A stretch of 64,000 nt of DNA from Paraflavisolibacter caeni (GCF_025628885.1 NZ_JAOTIF010000001.1:787751-851750), one strand, 5' to 3'; positions 9,642-19,919 are shown, counted from the stretch's first letter. Translations and numbers: made by a program. The notes: generated by a model from the letters alone, not told the origin.

Positions 9642-10640
9642 ATGAGAATAGGGAAGCGATTTTTATTGTCTGTTTGTTTTATTTTAGGAACAGTACTCCT
9701 TTCCGGCTGGGGTTTCCTGGCACACCGCACGATCAATCAACTGGCCATTTACCAACTGCCAAAGGCCATGCGCCCTTTTTTTTATGAAAATATGGACTAC
9801 CTGGTAAAAAATTCTGTGAGACCTGATCAACGGCGTAATTCAGATAAGAGTGAAGAGCCCAAGCATTATATCGACGCTGAAGCTTATGGTGATTCTGCTC
9901 TTTGGGTGATGCCACACCAATGGGATAATGCAGTAGCAAAATACTCCAAAGACACACTGCTCGCATACGGATATGTACCTTACTGGGTGATGGTCATGAA
10001 AGAAAGATTGACAAATGCTTTTAAACAGGAGAATAAGGACAGCATCTTATTTTATGCTGCTGACATGGGGCACTATATTGCAGATGCACATGTCCCGTTG
10101 CATACGACCATGAACTATGATGGTCAGCTCACCGGTCAGAAAGGTTTACACAGCTTATGGGAAAGCACCATACCTGAAATTGAATTGTCCCAATTTGAGT
10201 TGAATGAAAAACATAAAGCGAAATATTTAAAAAATCCTGAACAGGCAATTTGGGAGGCAGCCCGTGAAGCGAATGTTTTACTCAAAGATGTTTTCCAGCA
10301 GGAAATAGAAGCCTCCAGAGGACTTGAAGATTCAGCCAAATTCCGCATGCAAATGCGTTATGGAAAAATGTCAAGAGTATATACTACTGAATTCGCTAAA
10401 GCTTACAACAAACGCCTCGGCAATACAGTGAACCAGCAATTACTCAAGGCTGCTCATTTAAATGCCGACTTTTGGTACACCTGCTGGGTAGATGCAGGCA
10501 AACCCGGTTTGAAATCATTAGTGACCAATGCAAACGATAAGAAAGTAAAAAAGAAAATGAAGGCTGAATGGAAAGCCTATAAAAAGAATCAGTTAATAGA
10601 AAAAGACCTCCTCCTCGCCAAACAATTTGATAAAGAATAA
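9642..10640 (+). CDS. Secreted zinc-dependent S1/P1 nuclease / phospholipase C-type hydrolase
   Basis: This likely exported, zinc-dependent phosphoesterase of the phospholipase C / S1-P1 nuclease fold cleaves phosphodiesters in nucleic acids or lipids. After a signal-like hydrophobic N-terminus comes GWGFLAHR, matching the family's N-terminal Trp-His metal ligands. KHYIDAEAYG, MGHYIADAHVPLH and GLHSLWE supply the remaining His and Asp ligands. I chose the ATG at 9642 because it directly precedes a positively charged signal peptide; the frame stays open further upstream without such a feature. A possible -7 box TACCTTCG lies at 9619-9626, seven of eight bases of TAnnTTTG. Substrate class is not resolvable. 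Confidence 0.8.
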   Translation: MRIGKRFLLSVCFILGTVLLSGWGFLAHRTINQLAIYQLPKAMRPFFYENMDYLVKNSVRPDQRRNSDKSEEPKHYIDAEAYGDSALWVMPHQWDNAVAKYSKDTLLAYGYVPYWVMVMKERLTNAFKQENKDSILFYAADMGHYIADAHVPLHTTMNYDGQLTGQKGLHSLWESTIPEIELSQFELNEKHKAKYLKNPEQAIWEAAREANVLLKDVFQQEIEASRGLEDSAKFRMQMRYGKMSRVYTTEFAKAYNKRLGNTVNQQLLKAAHLNADFWYTCWVDAGKPGLKSLVTNANDKKVKKKMKAEWKAYKKNQLIEKDLLLAKQFDKE

Positions 10641-10652
10641 TTCATAGTTTGT

Positions 10653-10682
10653 AGTTTGGAGTTGCCCCATCAACTCCAAACT
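10653..10682. terminator. Bidirectional hairpin between convergent genes
   Basis: A 12-bp perfect inverted repeat (10653-10664 with 10671-10682) with a 6-nt loop, in the gap between the convergent hydrolase and flavoprotein genes. It overlaps the last codon and stop of the minus-strand gene. Confidence 0.6.
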
Positions 10683-12262
10683 CCTATTTTCTCCGCCACT
10701 TTTTCTCCATCCATCGCCGCACTAACAATACCACCAGCATAACCCGCACCTTCGCCACAGGGATATAAATTTTTAATTTGTGGATGCTGCAATGTCATAC
10801 TGTCTCTCGGGATACGCACTGGCGAAGAGGTACGGGATTCTGTTGCTACCACCACTGCATCATTGGTTAGGTAGCCTTGCATCTTTTTCCCAAAGGCTTT
10901 AAAGCCTTCCTGCAGCGACTTGTGAATAAAGGGGGGCAATACCTGCCGCAAGTCGGAAGAGGCAATGCCCGGCAAGTAACTGCAGATCGGGAGAGAAGCA
11001 GATGTTTTATTAGCCACAAAGTCTGTCATACGCTGGGCTGGCGCAACCAGATTCCCACCACCGGCTTCATATGCTTTTTGTTCCACCATTTGCTGGAAGT
11101 AGAGCCCTAATAGTGCTTCTGTAGCGGGCAAATGGTTTTTCTTGATATATTTTTTCAACTCACTGGAATTGGCGAGGTCCGCCTTTTCTGCCGTGACCAC
11201 CATACCACTGTTGGCAAAAGGATTATTGCGCTTGGAGGGCGACCAGCCATTCACCACAATTTCATTTACATCAGTAGCTGCTGGCGCTATAATACCACCA
11301 GGACACATGCAAAACGAAAACACTCCTTTGGCCTCTACTTGCTGTACAAGACTGTAAGAAGCTGGAGGTAAAGCTTCGCCCCTGTTAGGTGTGTGGTACT
11401 GTATGGAGTCGATCAGCGACTGGGGATGTTCGATCCGTACACCTAAAGCATATGGTTTGAATTCAATAAGAATATCTTTTGAATGCAGCAGGTGGAAAAT
11501 ATCCCTGGCCGAGTGGCCTGTTGCTAAAATAACGGCGCTGGCTGTGATCGTTTCCCCATCTGCTGTCTGCACACCTTTTACTTCATCTCTTTCCAGGATA
11601 AAGTCAACTACTTTGTTTTCAAACAACACCTTGCCGCCACATTCAATGATCTTTTCTCGTATGGCTGTAATAATATGCGGTAGCTTGTTGGTACCAATGT
11701 GTGGATGTGCTTCATACAGTATCTTTTCTTCTGCTCCAAAATGTACCAGAATGCTGAGGATACGTTGAACATCGCCACGTTTCTTACTTCGGGTATACAG
11801 CTTGCCATCACTGTATGTTCCTGCACCGCCTTCACCAAAACAATAATTGCTTTCCGGGTTCACAATACCTTCTTTATTCATGGCGGCAAGATCGCGGCGG
11901 CGTGCTCTTACATCCTTTCCTCTTTCCAGCACAATGGGTTGAATGCCCAGCTCAATCAGGCGCAAAGCTGCAAACAGCCCTGCAGGACCTGCACCAATAA
12001 CAATAACCCTTTTATTAGCATGGTGCACATCCTGTAATTCCAGCGGAATGAGCGGTAAGGAATGAAAGGGTTCATCAATAAATACCTGCAGGGTCAGGTT
12101 AACCCAGATTTGCCTGGAACGGGCATCAATGGATTTCTTTAAAATATTATAGCCTGTTATCCGGTCAGTCGACACACTGCACGCCTGGGCTGCAATCTGC
12201 GTGAGCAATTGCTGATCTTCTGACTCGGAGGGTAATACTTTGATGACTATTTTCTGCTGCAT
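10670..12262 (-). CDS. FAD-dependent oxidoreductase (NAD(P)/FAD, uncharacterised)
   Basis: A flavoprotein of 530 aa with a Rossmann dinucleotide-binding motif VIVIGAGPAGLFAA near residue 90, followed by a conserved N..YCFGEGGAGTYSDGKLYTR block. A second nucleotide-binding segment AVILATGHSARDIF and a C-terminal CGEGAGYAGGIVSAAMDG complete the fold. This is the widespread FAD-dependent dehydrogenase family of Bacteroidota and Firmicutes, whose substrate is not known. About 85 residues precede the Rossmann fold, an N-terminal domain usual for this family. It stands alone on the minus strand, with a hairpin at its 3' end shared with the convergent gene. Confidence 0.85.
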   Translation of the reverse strand: MQQKIVIKVLPSESEDQQLLTQIAAQACSVSTDRITGYNILKKSIDARSRQIWVNLTLQVFIDEPFHSLPLIPLELQDVHHANKRVIVIGAGPAGLFAALRLIELGIQPIVLERGKDVRARRRDLAAMNKEGIVNPESNYCFGEGGAGTYSDGKLYTRSKKRGDVQRILSILVHFGAEEKILYEAHPHIGTNKLPHIITAIREKIIECGGKVLFENKVVDFILERDEVKGVQTADGETITASAVILATGHSARDIFHLLHSKDILIEFKPYALGVRIEHPQSLIDSIQYHTPNRGEALPPASYSLVQQVEAKGVFSFCMCPGGIIAPAATDVNEIVVNGWSPSKRNNPFANSGMVVTAEKADLANSSELKKYIKKNHLPATEALLGLYFQQMVEQKAYEAGGGNLVAPAQRMTDFVANKTSASLPICSYLPGIASSDLRQVLPPFIHKSLQEGFKAFGKKMQGYLTNDAVVVATESRTSSPVRIPRDSMTLQHPQIKNLYPCGEGAGYAGGIVSAAMDGEKVAEKIGVWS

Positions 12263-12411
12263 GTGCGGTCTCTCTATGTGTTATGCTTCGAACAAGCTAA
12301 ATACTAACCAATAATACGAAAATAGGACAGGAAAAGGGAACTGACCAAAATCAGGTTTTGGTATTGACATTACTTATAGTTTTATTGGCATAGCCATATA
12401 ACCTAACTAAC

Positions 12412-13152
12412 ATGCTGCCAGGATACTACAATCGCTCTTACAATGTTCAAACTCTTTCACGGGAGGATGTATTGTTTGAAAAAATTCTTCAATCTGGTTG
12501 GTGGACACGGGCAACTCAATGTGTCGATAGCCATTATTCCAATGTTGACGGTGTAATGTTATCCGATCACCTGGTTGCAGTTACTGAAAACATATATAAA
12601 GTTTTTCATCGCAGGCAAAGCTCTTTCCAGTCAAAGCTGTTTGATATTTTGGATCGCATGAATATAGACCGGCAAAAGCTCATGGATGAGTTGAGGATTG
12701 TTGCCTTGCTGCATGATATCGGTAAAGTAGAATGCGATAAGACAAAGCTGGTGAGGCATCCTTTGTACAAGCATTTTACAATAAAGAGGCATTCTATCGT
12801 GAGTTTATACGCTGCTATTGAAATACTGCAAAACGAAACCCTCTTGTCTGTTATAGAAAAATTGCGCATCTATTCCGTCATCGAAGAACATGATGTTTCC
12901 TATGGCTTGTTCTGTGAATGGATGCGGACAGGCAAGCTGCCCACTACCAAACGATGGAAAGAGTTGAACGATAATGTGGATACAAGGCCTGGTGTAGGAT
13001 TGATGTATCTCTTGTTCTTTAAACTGGCAGATACCCATGGCCATTGGAACTTGACCGACGTTGTCTGGTTTTTTAAACAAGTAAAAACAAATTATTTCAA
13101 CAACTTAAACATCGATTTACCCATCCCCACAGAAAAGGACATCCGCCTCTAA
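12412..13152 (+). CDS. HD-domain metal-dependent phosphohydrolase
   Basis: A 246-residue cytoplasmic protein with an HD-type core. The helix-borne motif LLHDIGK near residue 105 gives the paired His-Asp metal ligands, and later histidines (the EEHD segment, then KLADTHG) match the usual HD pattern. Such proteins hydrolyse nucleotides or cyclic dinucleotides, but no second catalytic domain identifies the substrate here. It is monocistronic and followed by a run of short imperfect repeats. Confidence 0.7.
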   Translation: MLPGYYNRSYNVQTLSREDVLFEKILQSGWWTRATQCVDSHYSNVDGVMLSDHLVAVTENIYKVFHRRQSSFQSKLFDILDRMNIDRQKLMDELRIVALLHDIGKVECDKTKLVRHPLYKHFTIKRHSIVSLYAAIEILQNETLLSVIEKLRIYSVIEEHDVSYGLFCEWMRTGKLPTTKRWKELNDNVDTRPGVGLMYLLFFKLADTHGHWNLTDVVWFFKQVKTNYFNNLNIDLPIPTEKDIRL

Positions 13153-13182
13153 CGCCAACCCCCAACCCCAAACTATAAAACT

Positions 13183-13210
13183 CCGAAATCCGAAATCCCA
13201 CATCCGAAAT
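13183..13210. repeat. CCGAAATC micro-repeat after the HD gene
   Basis: Three imperfect copies of the unit CCGAAATC lie within 58 bp after the stop codon of the HD gene, preceded by a run of CCAACCCC. The style and position match the other short dispersed repeats of this window. Confidence 0.5.
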
Positions 13211-13266
13211 ATTCAAAGTCTCTTCCCCAATTGATTCTCATCAAACTGGTATCTAAACTATCTGCT

Positions 13267-13274
13267 TAGTTTTG
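13267..13274 (+). promoter_or_regulatory. Bacteroidota -7 promoter box
   Basis: TAGTTTTG matches the Bacteroidota sigma-A -7 consensus TAnnTTTG exactly and lies 22 bp before the GTG start of the threonine/serine exporter gene. The -33 element is weak (CTGG about 19 bp upstream). Confidence 0.4.
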
Positions 13275-13296
13275 CATTGTCTAAAACTCATGCAAC

Positions 13297-14067
13297 GTGA
13301 TACCAGGTTCAGATACACAAACTGAGGTAAAGGAGTTAGGTATGACCCTCCTCAATATAGGGGCTGTTTTGATGAGCTCGGGGGCTAATACCGGAAGGAT
13401 CAGGATTACCATCAACCGCATAGCAGAATCATTTGGATACAAAACAGAACTGCTGATCTCGCACAGAACCATCTTACTGAGCCTTCATCAAGAGGGTAGC
13501 GATGAATTCTTTAGCAGTCTGAAGAGAACTTCTCCACATGGCGCAAACTTTAAAGTAGTTTCAGGGATCAGCCGGATGAGCTGGGCTGTAGTAGAAGAAA
13601 AATGGAGTGTGGAGCAGATTCGGGCCGAGCTTGATCGTTTGGTTTCCTTACCACATTATCCACGCTGGCTGATCCTTGTTTTGATTGGATTAGCTGGTGC
13701 ATCTTTTTGCCGTTTGAATGGAGGTGACATAACGGACATGTTCATTACGTTCACCGCCTCGATGGTAGGATTATTTGTACGGCAGGAAACGGTTAAAAAG
13801 GGCTTTAATACTTACCTGTGCATTTACTTAGCTGCCCTTGCAGCTACGCTTGTTGCCGGGTTGCCAATAAAGTTTGGTATAGGTCATGAACCGGCATTTG
13901 CAACCAGCGTTCTCTTTTTAATACCAGGAGTGCCGCTTATCAACGCATTTTCTGATATGATCGATGGCAATCTTCAAATTGGCCTCGTACGGGGATTAAA
14001 TGGATTGATCCTGGCCTTTGCAATTGCCCTTGGCCTGTTTACTTCTTTCCTCATTTATAAAGCTTAA
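13297..14067 (+). CDS. Threonine/serine exporter, ThrE N-terminal-type subunit (DUF1212)
   Basis: This inner-membrane protein is the large half of a split ThrE exporter. An N-terminal cytoplasmic region of about 110 residues contains LMSSGANTGRIRITINRIA, typical of the DUF1212/ThrE family, where it is thought to be enzyme-like. About five membrane helices follow, ending near the C-terminus. The gene begins with GTG; the nearby ATG at 13290 is in another frame. The small subunit gene starts three bases after this stop, so the pair forms one operon. The role in exporting threonine and serine is inferred from the family. Confidence 0.85.
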   Translation: MIPGSDTQTEVKELGMTLLNIGAVLMSSGANTGRIRITINRIAESFGYKTELLISHRTILLSLHQEGSDEFFSSLKRTSPHGANFKVVSGISRMSWAVVEEKWSVEQIRAELDRLVSLPHYPRWLILVLIGLAGASFCRLNGGDITDMFITFTASMVGLFVRQETVKKGFNTYLCIYLAALAATLVAGLPIKFGIGHEPAFATSVLFLIPGVPLINAFSDMIDGNLQIGLVRGLNGLILAFAIALGLFTSFLIYKA

Positions 14068-14070
14068 CAG

Positions 14071-14586
14071 ATGGAATGGATAACCTTTGCTGAAAAATGT
14101 ATCTGGTTTGGACTGGCTGCTCTTGGCTTTGCGGTCATTTTTAATGTTCCAAAACGCACAATGTTATCGATCTACCTGATGGGTGCAGCAGGAGGAATTA
14201 CTAAAGTGTTGTTGATGCATTTTCTGGGAGTCAGTGTTATTATGGCCACTTTAGCTGGAGCAATTGTAATAGGATTGATCAGTATTTATGCAGCTCATAA
14301 CAAACATTCGCCACCACTTGTATTTTCCATTCCTGCCGTGATCCCGATGGTGCCAGGAATTTTTGCATACAAAATGATGCTCGGCCTGATGAAGTTGTCT
14401 GGAACAGTTCCTCCTGAGTCTTTTGAACAGGTGCTTTCAGATACAATAAGCTCTGGCCTCAAAGTATTGTTCATCCTTATGAGCCTCGCCGGAGGTGTAG
14501 CAATACCCATGCTGATCACCCGGAAAGAATCAGCTAAGCACATTCGCATAAGGAGAATCAACGATGAAGAAAACTCCGATGGTTAG
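14071..14586 (+). CDS. Threonine/serine exporter, ThrE small membrane subunit (DUF3815)
   Basis: A 171-aa membrane protein with four or five predicted helices, including the conserved segment PAVIPMVPGIFAYKMM characteristic of the ThrB/DUF3815 half of split ThrE exporters. It lies four bases after the large subunit gene and must act with it. The C-terminal 25 residues are charged and cytoplasmic. It converges with the transporter gene to its right with only five bases between the stops. Confidence 0.85.
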   Translation: MEWITFAEKCIWFGLAALGFAVIFNVPKRTMLSIYLMGAAGGITKVLLMHFLGVSVIMATLAGAIVIGLISIYAAHNKHSPPLVFSIPAVIPMVPGIFAYKMMLGLMKLSGTVPPESFEQVLSDTISSGLKVLFILMSLAGGVAIPMLITRKESAKHIRIRRINDEENSDG

Positions 14587-14591
14587 CCCAC

Positions 14592-16268
14592 TCACAATAA
14601 CAACAACAACAATATCTGCGGCAACAATATCCTTAAAAACATAGTCAAAGGATAAACGCCTGCATAAGCAATAGCTGGTGCATCCGATCCCGCTATTTGC
14701 GTTGCAAAAGAAAGCGCAGGAGGATCTGTAGAAGCACCTGCCATCAGTCCGCAGATCTCAAGGTAATTCAGTTTAAATGCCAGTCTTGATATGATTGCTG
14801 TAACCACCAAAGGGATCAGGGTAATAGAGAACCCGATCAACAGGAATACAGGGCCTTGAGCCGATGTCAGCGTATTGACGAAATCAGGACCTGCCTTAAG
14901 GCCAACACTGGCCAGGAACAATACAATGCCTATTTCCCTCACCATGTAATTGGCACTCTGTGTCACGTAGGAAGTAAGTGGAAACAGGCTTGCATAACGG
15001 CTGATGAATATGGCCACGATCAATGGACCGCCAGCCAGACCAAGTTTCACTGGTACGGATATGCCAGGGAACACAAATGGTATACTGCCAACAATAACAC
15101 CCAATGCGATTCCCAAAAACAATCCCGCAATATGCGGTTCTTTTAATTTCTTGTCCGAATCGCCAAGGTTACTGATCAATCTTTGCACTTCATCTTCTTC
15201 TCCTATGGCTGTTACAATGTCTCCAAATTGAAGACGTGTATGGCCGTCGGGTATAAACTCGATGCCTGACCGAAGTATCCTGGTAATAGTAACTCCGTAT
15301 TCATCAATGGTATTCATATCCGCAAGTGAACGGGAACAGGCTTCTTTACGGGTAATGCGGATTTGCTTCGCTACCAGTGGCCCGCTGATCTTCGTGAGGT
15401 CCATCTTGCTTTCTTCGCCGACAATGGTTTTAAGCCTTATAAAGTCATTGGGTTGCGCCACCACCAGTATCACATCATCTTCATGTAGTACAGTGTTTTT
15501 GGAGGCTGTTTTTACCTGGCTGTTTTGATAAACACGCGATACAACAAAATTGGACTGCATCGTATCAAATAAGGCCTGCACAGGCTTGCCGTTAAGCGAT
15601 GGGTTGGTGACCTTTAAATTGATCGTACTGGGACGGGGCGTGTGTTCCAGACTTTTTTGAAACAAGGCCTGCTTTTCTTTTTCAATATTGATTTTGTAGA
15701 TCCATTTAAATACGATAATGGTCAGTATAATGCCCAATACACCACCTGGGTAAGCCAAAGCATAAAATGTACCCATCGGTGGCAAGTTTTGCAATTCAGG
15801 ATGTAAGGAGGAGAGGTCTTTTAAGGTTTGCTGCGCTGCACCAAGACCCGGGGTATTGGTAACTGCGCCTGACATTAATCCCACCAGGTTAGGCAAGGGA
15901 ATATCTGTAATAAAATAAATGGTAACGACTACTGCAACACTGAGTAGTACACAGAGTACGGCAACGAGGTTGAGTTTAAGCCCCTGTTTTTGAAGGGATG
16001 CAAAAAAGCCCGGTCCAACTTGCAGGCCCATAGCATAGACAAATAAGATAAGCCCGAACTCCCTGATAAATTCCAGGATTTCTTTTTCAATTTGAAATCC
16101 AAAATGCCCGGCAATGATGCCCGTGAAAAGTACACAGGCAATACCAAAACTCACACCTTTAAAAGCAAGCTTACCAATAGCAACACCGGAAGCAATCACA
16201 ATAGCATATACCAGTATCGTAAAAGCCACCGTAGAGTGGTTTGTAAAAAGATCAATAATCCATTTCAT
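14592..16268 (-). CDS. YidE/AspT-family transporter with TrkA_C domains
   Basis: A 558-residue inner-membrane transporter of the aspartate:alanine exchanger (AspT/YidE/YbjL) family. Two membrane halves, each of about five helices, flank a cytoplasmic middle (about residues 205-380) holding two TrkA_C-like ligand-binding domains. Each half has the family hallmark GAVTNTPGL or GASTDPPAL after a helix. The transported compound is not known. It sits downstream of pckG on the same strand, 111 bp away, with a strong hairpin between them, so the two are probably separate transcripts. Confidence 0.85.
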   Translation of the reverse strand: MKWIIDLFTNHSTVAFTILVYAIVIASGVAIGKLAFKGVSFGIACVLFTGIIAGHFGFQIEKEILEFIREFGLILFVYAMGLQVGPGFFASLQKQGLKLNLVAVLCVLLSVAVVVTIYFITDIPLPNLVGLMSGAVTNTPGLGAAQQTLKDLSSLHPELQNLPPMGTFYALAYPGGVLGIILTIIVFKWIYKINIEKEKQALFQKSLEHTPRPSTINLKVTNPSLNGKPVQALFDTMQSNFVVSRVYQNSQVKTASKNTVLHEDDVILVVAQPNDFIRLKTIVGEESKMDLTKISGPLVAKQIRITRKEACSRSLADMNTIDEYGVTITRILRSGIEFIPDGHTRLQFGDIVTAIGEEDEVQRLISNLGDSDKKLKEPHIAGLFLGIALGVIVGSIPFVFPGISVPVKLGLAGGPLIVAIFISRYASLFPLTSYVTQSANYMVREIGIVLFLASVGLKAGPDFVNTLTSAQGPVFLLIGFSITLIPLVVTAIISRLAFKLNYLEICGLMAGASTDPPALSFATQIAGSDAPAIAYAGVYPLTMFLRILLPQILLLLLL

Positions 16269-16287
16269 ATTGGAAAAATTAATAGAA

Positions 16288-16322
16288 GTTCATACTTCCT
16301 CTTTTTAAGAGGAAGTATGAAC
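16288..16322 (-). terminator. 15-bp hairpin between pckG and the YidE-like gene
   Basis: A perfect 15-bp inverted repeat (16288-16302 with 16308-16322) and a 5-base loop follow the stop of pckG. A second small stem, CTCCGCC/GGCGGAG, is at 16356-16372. Neither is followed by a long T run on the minus strand, so termination is plausible but not certain. Confidence 0.5.
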
Positions 16323-16379
16323 AGAAATCAGCCAAGGCTTCGCAGCGCTGATGCTCTCCGCCTCAGGCGGAGCTGGGGG

Positions 16380-18260
16380 TTAAACCTGTTCCGGCTGTTG
16401 CCCCCAATGTTCCGGTGAACGCCACAAGGCTGATAACAACAATTCTCTCAAGAAAAAGAATTCTTTAGGTAGTTTGTCATAGAACTTTTCAAAAAGTTCT
16501 TCGTGTGATAACAATTCCTGTTTCCAGGGTTCACGATCTATGGTCATGATCCTGGCAAAATCGTCCCTGCTGAAATCAAGACCTGTCCAGTCCATATCTT
16601 CATAACGGGGAACCCAGCCAATTGGGCTTTCAACAGCCGATGCATTGCCTTTGATGCGCTGGTAGATCCATTTCAGCACGCGCATATTTTGTCCGAAGCC
16701 AGGCCATATAAAGTTGCCTTTATCATCTTTCCGGAACCAGTTGACAGCGAAAATGCGGGGCGCATTGGGTAGATCCCGGCCAAATTGCAGCCAGTGATTA
16801 ATATAGTCTCCAATATTATAACCCATGAACGGCAACATGGCATAAGGGTCTCTTCTCACTTTTCCTATTTCACCAAATGCTGCTGCTGTCATTTCACTAC
16901 CCATGGTAGATGCTGTATACACACCAAAGTTCCAGTTGAAAGATTGATGCACCAGTGGTACAGCTGTACTGCGGCGGCCACCAAATATAAAGGCTGCTAC
17001 AGGTACGCCATTGGGATTTTCCCAGTCAGGGTCGATAGCAGGGTTTTGATAAGCAGGAGCAGTAAACCTTGAATTGGGGTGTGCTGCAGGTTTGCCGCTG
17101 GAAGCATCATAAGGTTTGCCATGCCAGTCAGTAAGTCCTTCCGGTATTTCTTTGGTCAAACCTTCCCACCATACATCTCCATCCGGTGTAACGGCTACAT
17201 TCGTAAAGATGGTGTTGGCCCGGATGGTATCCATCGCATTCGGGTTGGTTTTGTAATTGGTACCTGGCGCTACGCCAAAATATCCGGATTCTGGATTAAT
17301 GGCATGAAGCTGTCCGTCAGCCCCCTTGTGGATCCATGCAATGTCATCACCAACAGTAGTGATTTTCCAGTCGCTCAATTCTTGGGGCGGGATCATCATC
17401 GAAAAGTTGGTTTTACCGCATGCACTTGGAAAGGCGGCACCAACATATACTTTTTCTTTTTGTGGCGATTCTACGCCCATCAGCAGCATATGTTCTGCAA
17501 GCCAGCCTTCTTCACGGGCAATCACAGAAGCAATGCGAAGCGCAAAGCACTTCTTACCCATCAAGGCATTACCGCCATAGCCACTGCCATAAGAGATCAC
17601 CAGGCGATCTTCCGGGAAGTGTGATATGTACTTCACATTGGGATTACAAGGCCATAATACATCCTTTTCTCCCTCTTGCAGCGGGGCACCAACGGTATGA
17701 ATACATTTAACGTAGTCGTTGTTTTTAATATAAGGTAGTACAGCATCACCAATGCGGGTCATGATATGCATATTCACAACTACATACTCCGAGTCGGTAA
17801 TTTCCAGGCCATACCTGGAATATTGCGAACCAACAGGCCCCATGCAGAAGGGTATCACATAAAGTGTACGGCCCTTCATAGAGCCTTCCATAAGACTGTC
17901 AAGGATATGCTTCATCTTTGCCGGCTCCATCCAGTTATTGGTAGGTCCGGCATCTTCCTTTCTACGGCTGCAGATAAAAGTTTTATCCTCAACGCGGGCA
18001 ACATCACTCGGGTCGCTGAAGCAGGCAAAGCTGCCAGGTCTTTTTTCTTCGTTCAAACGTATGAACGTTCCTTTCTCTACCAACAAATTGCATAGCCTGT
18101 CGTATTCTTCCTTTGAACCATCACACCAGTAAACAGAATCTGCTTTGGTTTGTTCTGCGATGGTATTTACCCAAGCTTCAAGATCATTAATTAACGATTT
18201 TTTGTAAGCGCTCACCAGTGCAGTATCAATAGCTGCTTTTGGTGACGAAATTGTGGTCAT
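16380..18260 (-). CDS. pckG: Phosphoenolpyruvate carboxykinase (GTP)
   Basis: It catalyses oxaloacetate + GTP to PEP + GDP + CO2, the entry to gluconeogenesis. The sequence shows the GTP-class signatures: [17 protein letters not shown] (substrate site), [13 protein letters not shown] (P-loop with the reactive cysteine), and TVGDDIAWI (metal-binding aspartates). The length of 626 aa is normal for the GTP-dependent form, which is longer than the ATP form and unrelated to it. The upstream region of over 500 bp has no gene and should contain its control sequences. It is a cytoplasmic enzyme, monocistronic. Confidence 0.96.
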   Translation of the reverse strand: MTTISSPKAAIDTALVSAYKKSLINDLEAWVNTIAEQTKADSVYWCDGSKEEYDRLCNLLVEKGTFIRLNEEKRPGSFACFSDPSDVARVEDKTFICSRRKEDAGPTNNWMEPAKMKHILDSLMEGSMKGRTLYVIPFCMGPVGSQYSRYGLEITDSEYVVVNMHIMTRIGDAVLPYIKNNDYVKCIHTVGAPLQEGEKDVLWPCNPNVKYISHFPEDRLVISYGSGYGGNALMGKKCFALRIASVIAREEGWLAEHMLLMGVESPQKEKVYVGAAFPSACGKTNFSMMIPPQELSDWKITTVGDDIAWIHKGADGQLHAINPESGYFGVAPGTNYKTNPNAMDTIRANTIFTNVAVTPDGDVWWEGLTKEIPEGLTDWHGKPYDASSGKPAAHPNSRFTAPAYQNPAIDPDWENPNGVPVAAFIFGGRRSTAVPLVHQSFNWNFGVYTASTMGSEMTAAAFGEIGKVRRDPYAMLPFMGYNIGDYINHWLQFGRDLPNAPRIFAVNWFRKDDKGNFIWPGFGQNMRVLKWIYQRIKGNASAVESPIGWVPRYEDMDWTGLDFSRDDFARIMTIDREPWKQELLSHEELFEKFYDKLPKEFFFLRELLLSALWRSPEHWGQQPEQV

Positions 18261-18803
18261 TGTTCAGAATTTAAAATGTTTAGAAAATCAGACAGGAAAA
18301 GAAACGCTGAACAATTCAATTGGCAGTAGTAATTGACACAAGCCTTAAGCGACATCGGCTTCCAAAGAGTCTGCGGGGATATGCAAGCAGTTCAGAAGTG
18401 GTGTTTTTTAGGAGTACGATATTAGATGCCAGTCGATTGTTTGAACTGTTTCTTATCTCAATTTGTCTCCCTCAATCTCCATCTCGGATCAAACGGTCCC
18501 TTTTAAGAGAGGTTTGATCTTGTTGCTGTTAACAACTGTTTTTCTGAAGTACTTCTTGCAATTAATTGCCTTAAAACCGGTCTAAGTTACACCTTTTTCA
18601 ACATGCTAATTTGGTGACGAATGTCATGTTTGCAAATGATTATGTATAGTGTCCATATAAATAATGCGGTAAGCCGCCCGTTTGCATCTTTTCTCTGATC
18701 AGGTTATTCCCGCAGGTCTGATGGAAATCATTGTACCGTTTGAAGTAGTTCATTTAATTCCTGGGCAAATGATCTCAGCTTTGCTGGTTCAAAACTGCCT
18801 CAT
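18261..18803. other. Intergenic region between pckG and the porin gene
   Basis: 543 bp without a convincing gene between divergent promoters. It must hold the control regions of pckG (left) and the porin (right). A small stem GCGG-TAA-(G)CCGC is visible near 18666-18677; I see no other clear site. Confidence 0.5.
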
Positions 18804-19919
18804 ATGAAGTCAAATCTGGTAAACGCCCTGCTGGTAATAATAAATAGCCTGTTCTTCTTTGCTGCCAACGCTCAGGATAGTCTCCATAAAGACAAAAAAG
18901 TAGTGGTATCAGGAATGATGTTGGCACGCTATACCTCCGCCTTTGATAAAAATATTGACATCAATGGTAAATACCATGCTGTCCCGGGTGATTATGCTAC
19001 CTCGGCATTTTCTTTAAGAAGAGCAAGGGTCCAGGCGAAATCACAGATCACGCCAAGGGCAGAAGCTGCCGTGCTCCTAAACCTGACAGACTTTATCGGG
19101 AATCCTGCCAATAAAGTATTGGAACTGGCAACAATAAAATATAAATTCAGTGATTACCTCAACCTGCAGGTGGGTCAGTTCCGTCCTTATTTCGGTAGGG
19201 AAGACCTTTACCCCGAAGAATTGTTGCAAAGTCTCGAATGGACCAACCAGTATTATGCATTTGGTGCAAACGGTTGGCAAAGCTTCCAGTTAGGTGCAAC
19301 TGTTTTCGGATCTGCCAAAGTGGCAAACATACCGGTGAAATATTATCTGGGTGTGTTCAATGGCAATGGCCGCAACCAGTTGACGGATAACGATAATGGT
19401 AAACTGTTTCCCGCCCGTGTGGAGTTGGGCATACGTCCGAAAACAAAACTGGGTTTGAACGGGGGCGTTGGAAAATCAAAGGGCGAAAAGGTTTGGGCCT
19501 TGAATGCTGATATTGATCACGTTGCACAATTGGGTGGACCGTGGGAACTGGAAGTGCAGTCTGAATACAAAAGAGGCACCAACAATAGTTCATTCGATAC
19601 ATCTGCAGTTGATCGCAAATTGATGCAGAATTATATGCTCTCTGGTTATTACGTTTTACCCAACCTTAAATACAAGATGAATTCCGCGCATGTAAAGTCA
19701 TTGGAATTGTCTACACGTTACGAATTTATAAACTATGATGAGAAAAGAGACAATTGTAAAAAGACGACCTGCATGCCAATGTTGTCCTGCCAGCTGGCAG
19801 ACGAATATTTCCTGCGCTTCGAACTGGGGATGATCTTCGACAAGTATGCGGAGAAAAACCTTGCGGTTCCGGACCATAATGCTTCAAGGTTTGTCTTCCA
19901 GGTCCAGGCAAGGTTTTAA
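18804..19919 (+). CDS. Phosphate-selective porin O/P family protein
   Basis: This outer-membrane porin of 371 aa has a clear signal peptide ending near FAANAQD. The mature part is made of amphipathic strands typical of OprO/OprP porins, including FSLRRARVQAKSQITPRAE and LQVGQFRPYFGRE, both diagnostic of the family. The final residue is phenylalanine, as expected for barrel insertion. It probably imports phosphate, polyphosphate or other anions; selectivity cannot be judged. It is monocistronic and lies next to the DnaA-box region. Confidence 0.87.
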   Translation: MKSNLVNALLVIINSLFFFAANAQDSLHKDKKVVVSGMMLARYTSAFDKNIDINGKYHAVPGDYATSAFSLRRARVQAKSQITPRAEAAVLLNLTDFIGNPANKVLELATIKYKFSDYLNLQVGQFRPYFGREDLYPEELLQSLEWTNQYYAFGANGWQSFQLGATVFGSAKVANIPVKYYLGVFNGNGRNQLTDNDNGKLFPARVELGIRPKTKLGLNGGVGKSKGEKVWALNADIDHVAQLGGPWELEVQSEYKRGTNNSSFDTSAVDRKLMQNYMLSGYYVLPNLKYKMNSAHVKSLELSTRYEFINYDEKRDNCKKTTCMPMLSCQLADEYFLRFELGMIFDKYAEKNLAVPDHNASRFVFQVQARF

